Shown here piece by piece: positions 7,421 through 15,953 of a stretch of 64,000 bases of DNA. The DNA is from MH13 sp042140245 (GTDB lineage: Bacteria > Pseudomonadota > Alphaproteobacteria > Rhizobiales > MH13): contig NZ_CP159483.1 in the NCBI RefSeq assembly GCF_042140245.1, positions 1,612,001-1,676,000 on the forward strand, written 5' to 3'. The notes beneath the pieces are model-generated. The model made no database searches, was not told the origin of the DNA, and saw only the letters and a list, made by a program, of their open reading frames with translations. The stretch's first letter is position 1; every line of letters starts with the position of its first letter. Both the position numbers and the translations under genes were made by a program.

Positions 7421-8336
7421 GTCAGATTTCAATCATTTGAAAATGCGCCGTTTGGACCTCACGGTTCTTCTGATCTTTGCTGGGTTGATACGACACGGCA
7501 AAGCATCGTTGGTGGCACAAGAGCTTGGCCTGACAAACTCCTCCATCAGCCACGCCCTGCGGCGGCTGCGTGAGGTGTTTGAGGACGAGCTTTTTCTGCG
7601 CCGACCCCATGGGCTTGAGCCAACGGCGTTTGCGCGCTCCATCGAGCCTGCGGTCCAATCAGCGCTGGACGCCTTACAAAGTGCGCTGGTGGGACCCACA
7701 GCCTTTGACCCGGGCCAGAGCGCCGCGCACATTCGCCTTTCAGCGCAAGACTATGAGATTGCCACGCTTGTGCCTGCCTTGATGGCGCGGCTTCACCAAT
7801 CGGCGCCCGGCATCACGCTTTCCATTCAAGCGCACACCAAGGCCGATGCGTTGAAGGCGCTGGAAGCTGGTGACGTTGATCTTGCGCTGGGGTTCTTTCC
7901 AGATCGCAGTTCCAAGCATCTCAGCACAGTTTTGTTTGAAGAAAGCTATCTTGTCACCGCGCGCGCTGACCATCCCTTTTTGCGCGATGGGCCTACCTTG
8001 GAGCGCTACCTGGCGGCGGATCATCTGCTGGTATCAGGCGATGCCACCATGGCGGGTATTGTCGATCAGGTGCTTGCCGCCCAAGGCTTGAAGCGACGTG
8101 TTGTGCTCTCGGTGCCCTTGTTCTTACCGGCCTTGGCAATGCTAGCCGACAGCCCAATGATCGCCACTCTACCGGCAGCTCTTGTGCGATTGCATGCAGC
8201 GCGTTTTCAGCTTTCCTTCACGCCGCCACCGATCACGGTGCGCACCTTCCAGGTGCATGCCTTGCGGCACGTGCGAGATGAGAAAAACCCTATGATCAAC
8301 TGGCTGGTCGATGAACTGAACGGTATCCGTGGATAG
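7419..8336 (+). CDS. LysR family transcriptional regulator
   Basis: A 305-residue LysR-type regulator. The N-terminal winged helix-turn-helix occupies residues about 8-65 (LDLTVLLIFAGLIRHGKASLVAQELGLTNSSISHALRRLREVF), and the substrate-binding domain runs from about 95 to 300. The LDLTVLLIF opening and the RRPHGLEPT phrase resemble the NodD/NahR-like branch that responds to aromatic compounds, but the effector cannot be deduced. It is divergently arranged with the DJ-1-like gene 91 bases away, so that gene and the YdcZ transporter are the most likely targets. Confidence 0.85.
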   Translation: MSDFNHLKMRRLDLTVLLIFAGLIRHGKASLVAQELGLTNSSISHALRRLREVFEDELFLRRPHGLEPTAFARSIEPAVQSALDALQSALVGPTAFDPGQSAAHIRLSAQDYEIATLVPALMARLHQSAPGITLSIQAHTKADALKALEAGDVDLALGFFPDRSSKHLSTVLFEESYLVTARADHPFLRDGPTLERYLAADHLLVSGDATMAGIVDQVLAAQGLKRRVVLSVPLFLPALAMLADSPMIATLPAALVRLHAARFQLSFTPPPITVRTFQVHALRHVRDEKNPMINWLVDELNGIRG

Positions 8337-8395
8337 GATGAAGTAAACAAAATCACTCTATTTTGAGGCGTTAAGATTTCAGAAACCTTTCTCGG

Positions 8396-8449
8396 TTACC
8401 TTCTGGAAATCGAGTTTTCTCGACAGTTTTTGAGCTCATGGTTGCTCAT
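8396..8449 (-). CDS. Possible 17-residue peptide ORF with strong ribosome binding site
   Basis: On the minus strand an ATG at 8449 follows AGGGAGG with about seven bases spacing, the best ribosome-binding site in the neighbourhood, and encodes MSNHELKNCRENSISRR before a TAA. No homologue is recognised. It overlaps the candidate small RNA on the other strand, so at most one reading may be real; the AGGGAGG is the complement of that RNA's CCTCCCT. Confidence 0.2.
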   Translation of the reverse strand: MSNHELKNCRENSISRR

Positions 8450-8480
8450 TGACGCCTCCCTGTTTTCAAACTGATTATTC

Positions 8481-8509
8481 AGCCGTAGCGTTTGCTGCGG
8501 CTTTTTTTT
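8481..8509 (+). terminator. Rho-independent terminator
   Basis: AGCCGTAGC, a GTTT loop and GCTGCGGCT form a nine-pair stem with one G-T pair, followed by eight T residues. It points in the lysR direction but is 145 bases beyond its stop. Confidence 0.8.
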
Positions 8510-8664
8510 GCTTTGTGCCAGCAAGACAAACGACCAAACCTCACCAAGCACTGTTAACCGAGCCTGAAGATCGCTGCCTCTAGGGTGGGCTGGGATATGG
8601 ACGGCGCGGCCAAATGGGCTATGCTTTGCCACAATCTGAGCAACAACAGTGGTGGCACAGCACT

Positions 8665-9207
8665 ATGGATCATACGAGCGGCATAGACGATGGCTCAATG
8701 ATGACGCCGGATGACCCGGTCTCGTTCGCTGATCGGCTGGTTGGTTCCAACGCGTTCCATGACCTTTTTGAGCACGGCATGCAGTTGGTTGAAACGACCG
8801 CTGAATATCTTGACAAAGAAGGTCGCGAGGAAGCCAAGGATCTGGCCCGCGCCGGGGCGATGGCGTATGCGACGGAGTCGATGCGGCTGACCACCCGGTT
8901 GATGCAGCTGGCCTCATGGCTGTTGCTGCAACGTGCCGTGCACGAAGGTGAGATGACGCTGGAGCAAGCGGCGCAAGAAAAGGCCAAGGTGCGTATCCAT
9001 GGCCTTTCCAGTCCTACGCAGGGCCCTGGTTGGGATGAGCTGCCAAGCACGCTGCGTGAGCTGGTTGAAGCATCGCTTGATCTGCAAACACGTGTGCAGC
9101 GTCTGGATGGCATTTTTTATCAACGCGGCCACACGGTGGATGATGATCAGCCTGCGGCCAATCCGGTGGCTGAGCAGATGGCGCGTTTGTCAGATGCGTT
9201 TGGATGA
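8665..9207 (+). CDS. rcdA: Regulator of CtrA degradation RcdA (DUF1465)
   Basis: The protein (180 residues from this start) matches DUF1465, the family of Caulobacter RcdA. RcdA is a helical-bundle adaptor that with CpdR and PopA helps bring CtrA and other substrates to ClpXP at the cell pole. Conserved segments are SFADRLVGSNAFHDLFEHGMQLVETTAEYLD (N-terminal helix) and AYATESMRLTTRLMQLASWLLLQRAVHEGEMT (middle). The tail after about residue 150 is variable. The start is uncertain: ATG codons at 8614, 8665 and 8698 are in frame and none has a clear ribosome-binding site; conservation begins only at SFADRL. Its presence fits the CtrA-like sites seen elsewhere in the window. Confidence 0.8.
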   Translation: MDHTSGIDDGSMMTPDDPVSFADRLVGSNAFHDLFEHGMQLVETTAEYLDKEGREEAKDLARAGAMAYATESMRLTTRLMQLASWLLLQRAVHEGEMTLEQAAQEKAKVRIHGLSSPTQGPGWDELPSTLRELVEASLDLQTRVQRLDGIFYQRGHTVDDDQPAANPVAEQMARLSDAFG

Positions 9208-9228
9208 TCCGACGGACTGACCTTAAAC

Positions 9229-9260
9229 AAAAAAAAGGCACCCATCTGGGTGCCTTTTTT
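9229..9260. terminator. Bidirectional terminator between rcdA and rpmE
   Basis: GGCACCCA loop TGGGTGCC (9237-9254) is flanked by an A-run on the left and a T-run on the right, so it can end both convergent transcripts. Confidence 0.85.
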
Positions 9261-9282
9261 AATTCTATGATCGGTTTTCGGC

Positions 9283-9510
9283 TTAGTTGCTGCCGAGGAA
9301 CCCGTCGAACTTGTTTTTGAACTTCGACAGACGGCCACCGCGGTCAAGCAAAGTCTGCTGACCACCGGTCCAAGCTGGGTGTGTCGTTGGATCGATGTCG
9401 AGGCGCAGCGTGTCGCCTTCTTTGCCGTAGGTGGAACGGGTTTCGTACTCGGTACCGTCGGTCATCACCACTTTAATGGTGTGATAGTCGGGATGGATAT
9501 CCTGTTTCAT
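9283..9510 (-). CDS. rpmE: 50S ribosomal protein L31
   Basis: A 75-residue protein beginning MKQDIHPDYHTIKVVMTDGTEYETRSTYGKEGDTLRLDIDPTTHPAWTGGQQ, diagnostic for bacterial L31. It has no cysteines, so it is the zinc-independent form usual in alphaproteobacteria. L31 sits in the large subunit and contacts the small subunit across the bridge region. It ends with GRLSKFKNKFDGFLGSN. It is transcribed alone toward the shared terminator; the ABC exporter gene is divergent beyond a 272-base spacer in which I see no feature. Confidence 0.95.
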   Translation of the reverse strand: MKQDIHPDYHTIKVVMTDGTEYETRSTYGKEGDTLRLDIDPTTHPAWTGGQQTLLDRGGRLSKFKNKFDGFLGSN

Positions 9511-9782
9511 CGTCTTTATCCGTCATTGCGAGACCCGCGCGCCTAGATGGCGCTGCGTTGATCACGATTGGTGTGAAAATCTTGGCGGCGCTTGGATTGC
9601 AGCCGCTAGCCAAAAATCCATCGCTTCAGCGCGCGTCGATACACGATGGTGCGCTGGCTTGCAAGTCGGTAGCGCAATGCTTGTCCATTCTGGCCGCTGC
9701 GCCTGCGGTCAATCGGCTCACTCCCCTAAGTGATCGCCTGTCAAACCTTGCCATCAAAGCGATTTGATCGGTAGGGAAGGGC

Positions 9783-11624
9783 ATGGCCAATTCCGCTGAC
9801 CAAACCCAGCCCCCCTCGCGTCTTGATGTGCAGTCTGCACGTCAAACACTGCGTGATTTGTGGCCGTTTGTTGCCCCCTATAAGGGACGCATTGTTGCAG
9901 CCTTTTTCGCGCTTGTTGGATCAACGACCGCCACGCTGACCGTCCCGCTTTCGGTGCGCATGGTGATCGACCGTGGATTTACTGGCGAAGATGGCGTGCC
10001 GTTGGGCGGCGTGTTCTTAGGCCTTATCGCCGTTGTCAGCGTTTTGGCGGTGATGAGTGCGCTGCGTTACTACCTTGTCACATGGCTTGGTGAGCGGGTG
10101 GTTGCTGATCTTCGCGCGGCGGTTTTTGAGCGCATCATGCGCTTTGATCTTTCATTCCACGATAGCGCCCGCTCTGGCGAGCTCGTCTCACGGCTTACCA
10201 GCGATGCCACGCAGATGAAGTCGGCGGTGGGCACCAGCGTTTCGGTGGCGCTACGCAACTTTTTCATGTTTGTGGGCGCCAGCATCATGATGGTGGTGAC
10301 CAGTCCCGCGCTGTCGGGCGCGGTATTGCTGGCTATTCCGTTCATCGTGCTGCCCTTGATCATCTTTGGCCGTCAGGTGCGGGCGCGCTCACGGGTGGCG
10401 CAAGATGTGCTCGCCGATGCCTCGGCCATGGCGAGCGAAGCGATCAGCTCAGTGCGTACTGTTCAAGCGCATACGGCGCAGGGTCGCTTGGCACGCACCT
10501 TTGGCAAAGCAGTGGAAGCCTCGTTTGAAGCGGCACGCAGTTCCATCGTGGCCCGTGCGCTGCTGACCTCTTTTGCGATCTTTGTGATCTTTTCCAGCGT
10601 CGTGTTGGTGCTTTGGTACGGTGCCAACGCGGTGGTGTCTGGCGATATGACCGCGGGTGAGTTGGGGCAGTTCTTGCTCTATGCGGTGTTTGCTGCCGGT
10701 GCCCTTGGCGAGGTCAGCCAGGTGGTTGGCGAGGTTGCCCAGGCCATTGGCGCTGCTGATCGGCTCTGCGGCTTGCTGAAGGTGGATGTGAAAATCCTGC
10801 CAGAGGATCGCGGCGATGATCGTGCGGCCGTGACGCCGGTTGCGGGGGATGTCGGACACGTCGTTTTTGATCATGTGTCGTTTGGCTACGGTTCCAACGG
10901 TGCATCTTCGCCCGCGGTGCCAGTGCTACGAGATGTTTCGTTTGAGGCGCTCCCGGGAAAAACCGTGGCTTTGGTTGGCCCGTCGGGGGCGGGCAAATCG
11001 ACGGTGTTGCAAATCCTTATGCGCTTTTACGATGTGCAGAGCGGTGATGTTCTGGTGGATGGCAAGAAAGTCGTCGACATGGATCCGATTGCCTTGCGCG
11101 AGAAGATGGCGCTGGTGCCACAGGACGTGGCGATCTTTGCGGCCAGCGTTCGCGACAATGTTGCTTTCGCTCGGCCTAATGCAAGCGATGATGATATCCA
11201 GGCAGCACTTGCTGCGGCCAATGCATCGGCCTTTGTTTACGGCCTGCCTGATGGCATCAACACGATGCTGGGAGAGCGCGGGGTCAACTTGTCGGGCGGG
11301 CAGCGGCAGCGTATCGCCATTGCCCGGGCTGTGCTCCAGGACGCGCCTATCTTGCTGCTCGATGAAGCCACAAGCGCTTTGGATGCCGAAAGCGAGCATC
11401 TGGTGCAGGACGCGTTGGAACGTTTGATGGTTGGGCGCACAGTCATCGTGATCGCGCATCGCCTTGCCACCGTGCGCAGCGCTGATGAGATCGTTGTGCT
11501 GGACGATGGTAAAGTGGTCGAACGCGGCTCGCACAGCGAACTCGCCGCCTCGAACGGGCTTTACGCACGCTTGGCTGATCTTCAGTTTTCTGAAGTGCCA
11601 GAGAAGACCGTCGAGCGGGTTTAG
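9783..11624 (+). CDS. ABC transporter, fused permease and ATPase (MsbA/lipid-exporter-like)
   Basis: A 613-residue half-transporter. Six membrane helices lie in residues about 30-320 (type I exporter fold) and the nucleotide-binding domain in about 350-600, with Walker A GPSGAGKST near 399-407, signature LSGGQRQR near 502 and Walker B ILLLDEATSALD near 521-532, then the H-loop in IAHRLATV. It works as a homodimer in the inner membrane exporting lipids or hydrophobic compounds. Its position next to rpmE is common in Rhizobiales. The substrate cannot be assigned. The ATG at 9783 follows AGGGAAGGG closely, a good ribosome-binding site. Confidence 0.9.
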   Translation: MANSADQTQPPSRLDVQSARQTLRDLWPFVAPYKGRIVAAFFALVGSTTATLTVPLSVRMVIDRGFTGEDGVPLGGVFLGLIAVVSVLAVMSALRYYLVTWLGERVVADLRAAVFERIMRFDLSFHDSARSGELVSRLTSDATQMKSAVGTSVSVALRNFFMFVGASIMMVVTSPALSGAVLLAIPFIVLPLIIFGRQVRARSRVAQDVLADASAMASEAISSVRTVQAHTAQGRLARTFGKAVEASFEAARSSIVARALLTSFAIFVIFSSVVLVLWYGANAVVSGDMTAGELGQFLLYAVFAAGALGEVSQVVGEVAQAIGAADRLCGLLKVDVKILPEDRGDDRAAVTPVAGDVGHVVFDHVSFGYGSNGASSPAVPVLRDVSFEALPGKTVALVGPSGAGKSTVLQILMRFYDVQSGDVLVDGKKVVDMDPIALREKMALVPQDVAIFAASVRDNVAFARPNASDDDIQAALAAANASAFVYGLPDGINTMLGERGVNLSGGQRQRIAIARAVLQDAPILLLDEATSALDAESEHLVQDALERLMVGRTVIVIAHRLATVRSADEIVVLDDGKVVERGSHSELAASNGLYARLADLQFSEVPEKTVERV

Positions 11625-11751
11625 GTACCTCCCAGCTCGGTGACAGACGTCCAATGTCGGACGAATCTGATCAGGCCGCATGGTGGTCCACGTTGCGCAT
11701 GCGGGCCGAGGCCCTCAAAGTTACCACTTATGCTAGGACAGAGCTTTGCCA

Positions 11752-12765
11752 ATGTTTGTTATTGGAGGGTTCCTTTTGAAAGCCAAGCTGATCTTTCTGG
11801 CACTCACCCTGCTATGGCCCGCACATGTGCAGGCCGTGGGTCATCAACGCGCGCAGGTGCCGACAGAGCCGCCCATTGAGCTGCGCATCTGGTATCCGTC
11901 CTCGGCCGAACTGTCGCGGGGCTCTGAGATTATGCTTGGTCAAGCCGTCGCCATTGATGGGCCAGTAGAGGGAGACAGCCTCCCGCTCATTGTCATTTCC
12001 CATGGGCACGACAGCTCCATGGACGCTCATGCGCACACCGGGCTTGCGCTTGCCGAGGCTGGTTATGTGGCCGTGGCACTGACTCATCCGGGCGACAATC
12101 ATGAGAACCGGCTCACGAGGGCGGCCGACTGGTTGGTGTCACGTCCGGCGGATGTGTCAGCGACACTGGACTACATGGTATCGGGTTGGCCGCAGGCTGA
12201 TGTTATCGATGCCGAGCGCATTGGTGTCTACGGTTTCTCGATGGGCGGCTACACCGCTTTGGCAGCGGCGGGCGCACTGATCGATATCGAACTGGCGGCG
12301 CAGTATTGCCGAGATGTCCCTGGGGAGCTCACATGTGCCCCCAGCGCTTTGGATGATGTTGATCCAGTCGAGCTTGCTCCGCGGCTCATTGCGGTGGTTG
12401 GTGATCCCCGCATTGCCGCGATCAGTGCAGCGGCGCCTGGATATGGATACGCGTTTGATCAAGACGCTTTATCGAACGTTTCAGTTCCGGTTCAGATCTG
12501 GTCCGGCGCGCAGGATATGTTGGTGCCGCACGCTTCGAATGGGGCCATTCTTGCCGCCAACTTACCAACGCTGCCCGATGTGCACGTGGTTGAAGGCGCT
12601 GATCATGCCGCTTTCAGCATCGTCTGCCCAGATAGCATTCGACAGTATGACCGCCATTTCTGGAACCTCTACTGCGTTGATGCAGAAGGTTTTGATCGGG
12701 GAGTGTTTCACCAGCAACTCCACCACGAGCTTGTGGAGTTCTTCAATTCGGCGATGCCGCCGTGA
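11752..12765 (+). CDS. Secreted alpha/beta hydrolase (dienelactone hydrolase-like)
   Basis: A 337-residue protein with an N-terminal signal peptide (KAKLIFLALTLLWPAHVQA, cleavage expected after AQA) and an alpha/beta-hydrolase core. The nucleophile elbow GFSMGG puts Ser near residue 163, and the other triad members are probably Asp in SGAQDMLVP (about 254) and His in EGADHAAFS (about 285). Family relatives are predicted dienelactone hydrolases and PAF-acetylhydrolase-like esterases. It is periplasmic or secreted; the substrate is unknown. The ATG at 11752 is preferred over a TTG six bases earlier. It is separated from the ABC gene by about 127 bases and convergent with the OmpA-like gene. Confidence 0.75.
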   Translation: MFVIGGFLLKAKLIFLALTLLWPAHVQAVGHQRAQVPTEPPIELRIWYPSSAELSRGSEIMLGQAVAIDGPVEGDSLPLIVISHGHDSSMDAHAHTGLALAEAGYVAVALTHPGDNHENRLTRAADWLVSRPADVSATLDYMVSGWPQADVIDAERIGVYGFSMGGYTALAAAGALIDIELAAQYCRDVPGELTCAPSALDDVDPVELAPRLIAVVGDPRIAAISAAAPGYGYAFDQDALSNVSVPVQIWSGAQDMLVPHASNGAILAANLPTLPDVHVVEGADHAAFSIVCPDSIRQYDRHFWNLYCVDAEGFDRGVFHQQLHHELVEFFNSAMPP

Positions 12766-12839
12766 AACAATACCCGTGGTTCTGCGTTGATTGGGGCGAT
12801 TGCTATAGGGTTGAGAGCCCTGATCACGAGGCGCTTCGT

Positions 12840-13868
12840 TTATCGCTCGGTCAACTTAAACTCGATACGCCTGTTTCGCGCGAGGCTCTCATCATCCTCT
12901 CCTTCGGCGATGGGTTGAAATTCGCCAAAGCCAGCGGCCATCAAGTGCTCGGGTGAGACGCCTTCATTGATCAGGAAGCGTACCACCGACGTGGCGCGGG
13001 CGGTGGAAAGCTCCCAGTTGGTGGCGTAGAGCCCGGTGCCAGAAAGCGGTCGAGAGTCGGTGTGACCGTCCACGCGGATCACCCAGTTGATCTCCGAGGG
13101 AATGGCCGCTTCAAGCTCGATGACAGCCTCAGCAAGGCGCGAAAGCTCTGCGCTACCGCCAGGATTGATATCGGCGGCGCCGGAGTCGAACAGCACTTCG
13201 GATTGGAAAACAAACCTGTCACCCACAACGCGGATGTCTGAGCGCTGCGACAAGATCTGGCGCAGACGACCAAAGAAGTCCGAGCGGAATTGCGAGAGTT
13301 CCTGAACCCGTTGGGCCAGCGCCACGTTCAAGCGTCGCCCAAGATCGGCGATGCGGGTCTGGCTTTCCCGGTCTCGGGTCTCGGAGGCATCCAGTGCATC
13401 TTCCAAGGCCGCGATCTGGCGGCGCAGAGCGGAGATTTGCTGGTTCAGAAGCTCCACCTGGTTCAGCGCTTCGCGGGAGATCGCTTGTTCTTCATCCACC
13501 TGGTCTTCAAGGTTGGCGATGATCGAACCGCTGGTATCCTCGGTATCGGGCGTTTGGAGAAGACCGGTCAACCGTTCTTGCTCAGCGCGCGCATCCTCCA
13601 GGCTGGAGGTGAGCGTTGCCAGACGGCTTTGCAGTTCTTGGCCCGTGGCGCGTTCTAGCGCGAGCAGCTCGGTAAGTTCGGCGATCTGCGCGTTTAGCCG
13701 GTTGAGCACCGTGTCCCGACCGGTGATCTCCTGGCTCAGAAAGAACTGCGCCAGCATGAAGATCGACAACAGGAAGATGATGACCAGCAGAAGCGTGGCC
13801 ATGGCATCGACGAAGCCTGGCCAGTAGTCGACCGCTCCGGAGCGCCGTCTTGATCGAGAAAGCGCCAT
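12840..13868 (-). CDS. OmpA/MotB-domain peptidoglycan-binding membrane protein
   Basis: A 342-residue protein with one N-terminal membrane helix (residues about 17-42, VDAMATLLLVIIFLLSIFMLAQFFL), a long coiled coil (about 50-190, repeated QI/LERATGQELQSRL and RRQIAALEDAL patterns), and an OmpA-like domain (about 200-342) with VIRVDGHTDSRPL and NWELSTARATSVVRFL, which binds the peptidoglycan diaminopimelate. The layout is that of MotB/TolR-type stator partners but with a longer coiled coil. It follows the MotA/ExbB-like gene by six bases, so the two make a complex. This pair is common in Rhizobiales outside flagellar loci and its job is not established. Confidence 0.85.
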   Translation of the reverse strand: MALSRSRRRSGAVDYWPGFVDAMATLLLVIIFLLSIFMLAQFFLSQEITGRDTVLNRLNAQIAELTELLALERATGQELQSRLATLTSSLEDARAEQERLTGLLQTPDTEDTSGSIIANLEDQVDEEQAISREALNQVELLNQQISALRRQIAALEDALDASETRDRESQTRIADLGRRLNVALAQRVQELSQFRSDFFGRLRQILSQRSDIRVVGDRFVFQSEVLFDSGAADINPGGSAELSRLAEAVIELEAAIPSEINWVIRVDGHTDSRPLSGTGLYATNWELSTARATSVVRFLINEGVSPEHLMAAGFGEFQPIAEGEDDESLARNRRIEFKLTER

Positions 13869-13874
13869 ATCAGG

Positions 13875-14951
13875 TTATTCGCCCGGTTCCTGGCCGCGGC
13901 CGCCATTGGCCATCGAACGCGAGACGTCTTCCATCACGGTTGCCAGGCGTTTGGTGTGTTCGCCCTGGTCTTCCACCCAATCGCGCAGCATCTGCTGCTC
14001 TGAGCGCATGTGTTGCACAAGCGACTGCACGCCAGCGGCAAGGCTGTCGATGGATTGCTTGACCTCGGCTTGATTGCCAGCACCAGCGGCGCTGGACGCT
14101 GAACCTGTCTGGGCTGAGGACAGCTGGTTTTGAGCTGCGATCTGCCGTGCCAAGCGATCAACGGAGCGTTCCAGCGACGCGATGGCGTTCTCTGAGGAGT
14201 CCACGGCACCGGCTTGTGACACATCCACACCGGCCATGTTGGACATCCAGTCCTCAAGCTCTGTGTAGAAACGGTTCTGCGCTTGGCCAGCCTGTAGATC
14301 GAGGAAGCCCAGCACCAGCGACCCTGCCAGACCAAATAGGGACGAGGAAAAGGCGGTGCCCATGCCGTCAAGCGGGGCGGAGAGGCCGGTTTTCAAATTC
14401 TCAAAAATTGTGCCGAAGTCACCGGAAGTGACGTCGAGACCATCAATCGTATCACCAACCGAGGCGATGGTTTGTGTTAGGCCCCAAAAGGTGCCGAGCA
14501 GGCCGAGAAACACCAGCAGGCCGATCATGTAGCGCAGGATTTCGCGGCCTTCGTCCAAACGCGTTCCAACCGATTCCAGGATCGAGCGCACCGTCTGCGT
14601 TGACATGGTCGGGCCAGCGGCGCCTTGAGAGTCGCGCAGATAGGTTGCCAACGGAGAGAGAAGGCGTGGGTTGGGTTGGTCGAAACCGCCTGCGCCATGA
14701 TCAACCATGCGAAAGCCGTTGACCCATTTGATCTCCGGCATAAGGCGAATGACCTGGAAGACTGAAAGAATGATGCCGAGGATCAGCACACCGATAATCA
14801 GGCCATTCAAGCCCGGATTGGCAGCAAATGCCGTTGCGATCGGTCGGTAGAGAATGAGGACAAGGAAACCTGCCAAGGCCACAAACACCGCCATAAGGGC
14901 GAGATAGATCGTCGGGCGGGATAGGCTGTGGGGATCGGCACTGTCAGCCAT
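13875..14951 (-). CDS. MotA/TolQ/ExbB-like proton channel protein
   Basis: A 358-residue inner-membrane protein with helices at about residues 18-38, 50-72 and, in the MotA/ExbB domain, about 140-160 and 190-215 (LGLLGTFWGLTQTIASVG and GTAFSSSLFGLAGSLVLGFLDL). These two helices carry the conserved small-residue and Thr/Ser positions of proton-driven stators. A Ser/Gln-rich C-terminal tail follows. The start at 14951 (MADSADPHS) has GAGG seven bases upstream; an ATG two codons earlier is too close to it. With the adjacent OmpA-like protein it should form a TolQ-TolR-like force-transducing complex between membrane and cell wall. No flagellar genes are nearby. Confidence 0.85.
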   Translation of the reverse strand: MADSADPHSLSRPTIYLALMAVFVALAGFLVLILYRPIATAFAANPGLNGLIIGVLILGIILSVFQVIRLMPEIKWVNGFRMVDHGAGGFDQPNPRLLSPLATYLRDSQGAAGPTMSTQTVRSILESVGTRLDEGREILRYMIGLLVFLGLLGTFWGLTQTIASVGDTIDGLDVTSGDFGTIFENLKTGLSAPLDGMGTAFSSSLFGLAGSLVLGFLDLQAGQAQNRFYTELEDWMSNMAGVDVSQAGAVDSSENAIASLERSVDRLARQIAAQNQLSSAQTGSASSAAGAGNQAEVKQSIDSLAAGVQSLVQHMRSEQQMLRDWVEDQGEHTKRLATVMEDVSRSMANGGRGQEPGE

Positions 14952-15088
14952 CGGCATGCCTCATGCTCAACTGAATGGTCATCACGTGTATCTCGGGTCA
15001 ACGACCCTGACACAATCCCTCATAGCGTGTTCTCCGCCAAGACAGAACCTTCAATTGTAACCATCCTTAGGATGTTGCTGTTTGAGGG

Positions 15089-15931
15089 CTATCCTGCAGC
15101 GCTGGCACTCTTTTTGGCATTGGTCATTTTGGCTTGAGCAGCGCGCGCCTCAGCAAGCACTTTGAGCATTTGACCGACGATCAGATCATTGCCAGCGACA
15201 ACGGAGCCCGTGTTGAATATGTCTGTGCCGCCATGGGTGTCGCGGGTCATGCCGCCTGCCTCACGCACGACCAGAAGGCCAGCTGCCATATCCCAGGGCG
15301 CAAGCCCGTCTTCCCAGAACCCATCCATACGACCGGCAGCGACCCAGCACAGATCAAGGGAAGCAGCTCCCATGCGGCGCATGCCGGCGACTTTGCGCAT
15401 CATGGTGGCGGCTTGGCGCAGAAAGAGAGCATGATCTCCGCGCCCAAGATGCGGCATGCCATTGTTGATCACACAGTCGGCCAGCTTGCGACGGGCCGCC
15501 ACGCGCAGGCGTTTGTCGTTTAAAAACGCGCCCTTGCCCTTTTCGGCGGTGAACATTTCATCGGTGATGGGGTTGTAGACCAAGCCAGCCACCATCTCGC
15601 CATCGCGTTCCAGACCAATGCTCACGGCGAAGAGCGGTATGCCGTGGAGGAAGTTGGTGGTGCCATCGAGCGGATCGACAATCCAGCGGTGCTGCTTGTC
15701 CTTGCCTTTGATCTCGCCGCCCTCTTCACCCAGAAAGCCCCATGTTGGGCGGGCCTCTTGCAACACGTCATGAATGCGCTCTTCGGAACGGCGGTCTGCA
15801 TCGGACACGAAGTCGCTGGGGCCTTTGGTGGACACCTGCAAGCGTTCCACTTCGCCGAAATCGCGCGTCAGGCCGCGTCCAGCCTTGCGGGCAGCGCGTT
15901 CCATGATGGTGAGGAGGGCAGATTTTGCCAT
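15089..15931 (-). CDS. Inositol monophosphatase family protein
   Basis: A 280-residue member of the Mg-dependent, Li-sensitive phosphatase family. Metal ligands are visible in GEEGGE (residues about 70), WIVDPLDGTTNFLHG (about 84-98) and APWDMAAG (about 212-219). Substrates in the family include myo-inositol phosphates, histidinol phosphate and 3'-phosphoadenosine phosphates. SuhB-type proteins also join the antitermination complex in enterobacteria. It lies directly downstream of efp with 22 bases between, as in several Rhizobiales, which suggests co-transcription. The 131 bases beyond its upstream neighbour, the MotA-like gene, hold no feature I can support. Confidence 0.88.
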   Translation of the reverse strand: MAKSALLTIMERAARKAGRGLTRDFGEVERLQVSTKGPSDFVSDADRRSEERIHDVLQEARPTWGFLGEEGGEIKGKDKQHRWIVDPLDGTTNFLHGIPLFAVSIGLERDGEMVAGLVYNPITDEMFTAEKGKGAFLNDKRLRVAARRKLADCVINNGMPHLGRGDHALFLRQAATMMRKVAGMRRMGAASLDLCWVAAGRMDGFWEDGLAPWDMAAGLLVVREAGGMTRDTHGGTDIFNTGSVVAGNDLIVGQMLKVLAEARAAQAKMTNAKKSASAAG

Positions 15932-15953
15932 CGAGCGTGTCCTGCGTCTGCGC

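Larger units (their letters stand above)
8345..8509 (+). ncRNA. Candidate small RNA with its own terminator
   Basis: Downstream of lysR a 145-base stretch without a gene runs into a strong intrinsic terminator (8481-8509). Inside it are a small hairpin (TCGAG loop CTCGA, 8410-8423) and a GCCTCCC element (8453-8459) able to pair with Shine-Dalgarno sequences, a feature of several alphaproteobacterial trans-acting sRNAs. The 5' end is a guess and no family was recognised. It may simply be the lysR 3' UTR. Confidence 0.25.

Noticed and set aside
9558..9767. 69-codon ORF upstream of the ABC transporter gene
   Set aside because: No family, poor ribosome-binding site, hydrophobicity and composition not protein-like; it lies in a promoter spacer.
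11647..11662. CGTCC/GGACG small dyad between ABC and hydrolase genes
   Set aside because: Five-base arms without a T-run; expected often by chance in GC-rich DNA.
12762..12956. 64-codon plus-strand ORF after the hydrolase gene
   Set aside because: Most of it is antisense to the C-terminal end of the OmpA-domain gene; no homologue recognised.
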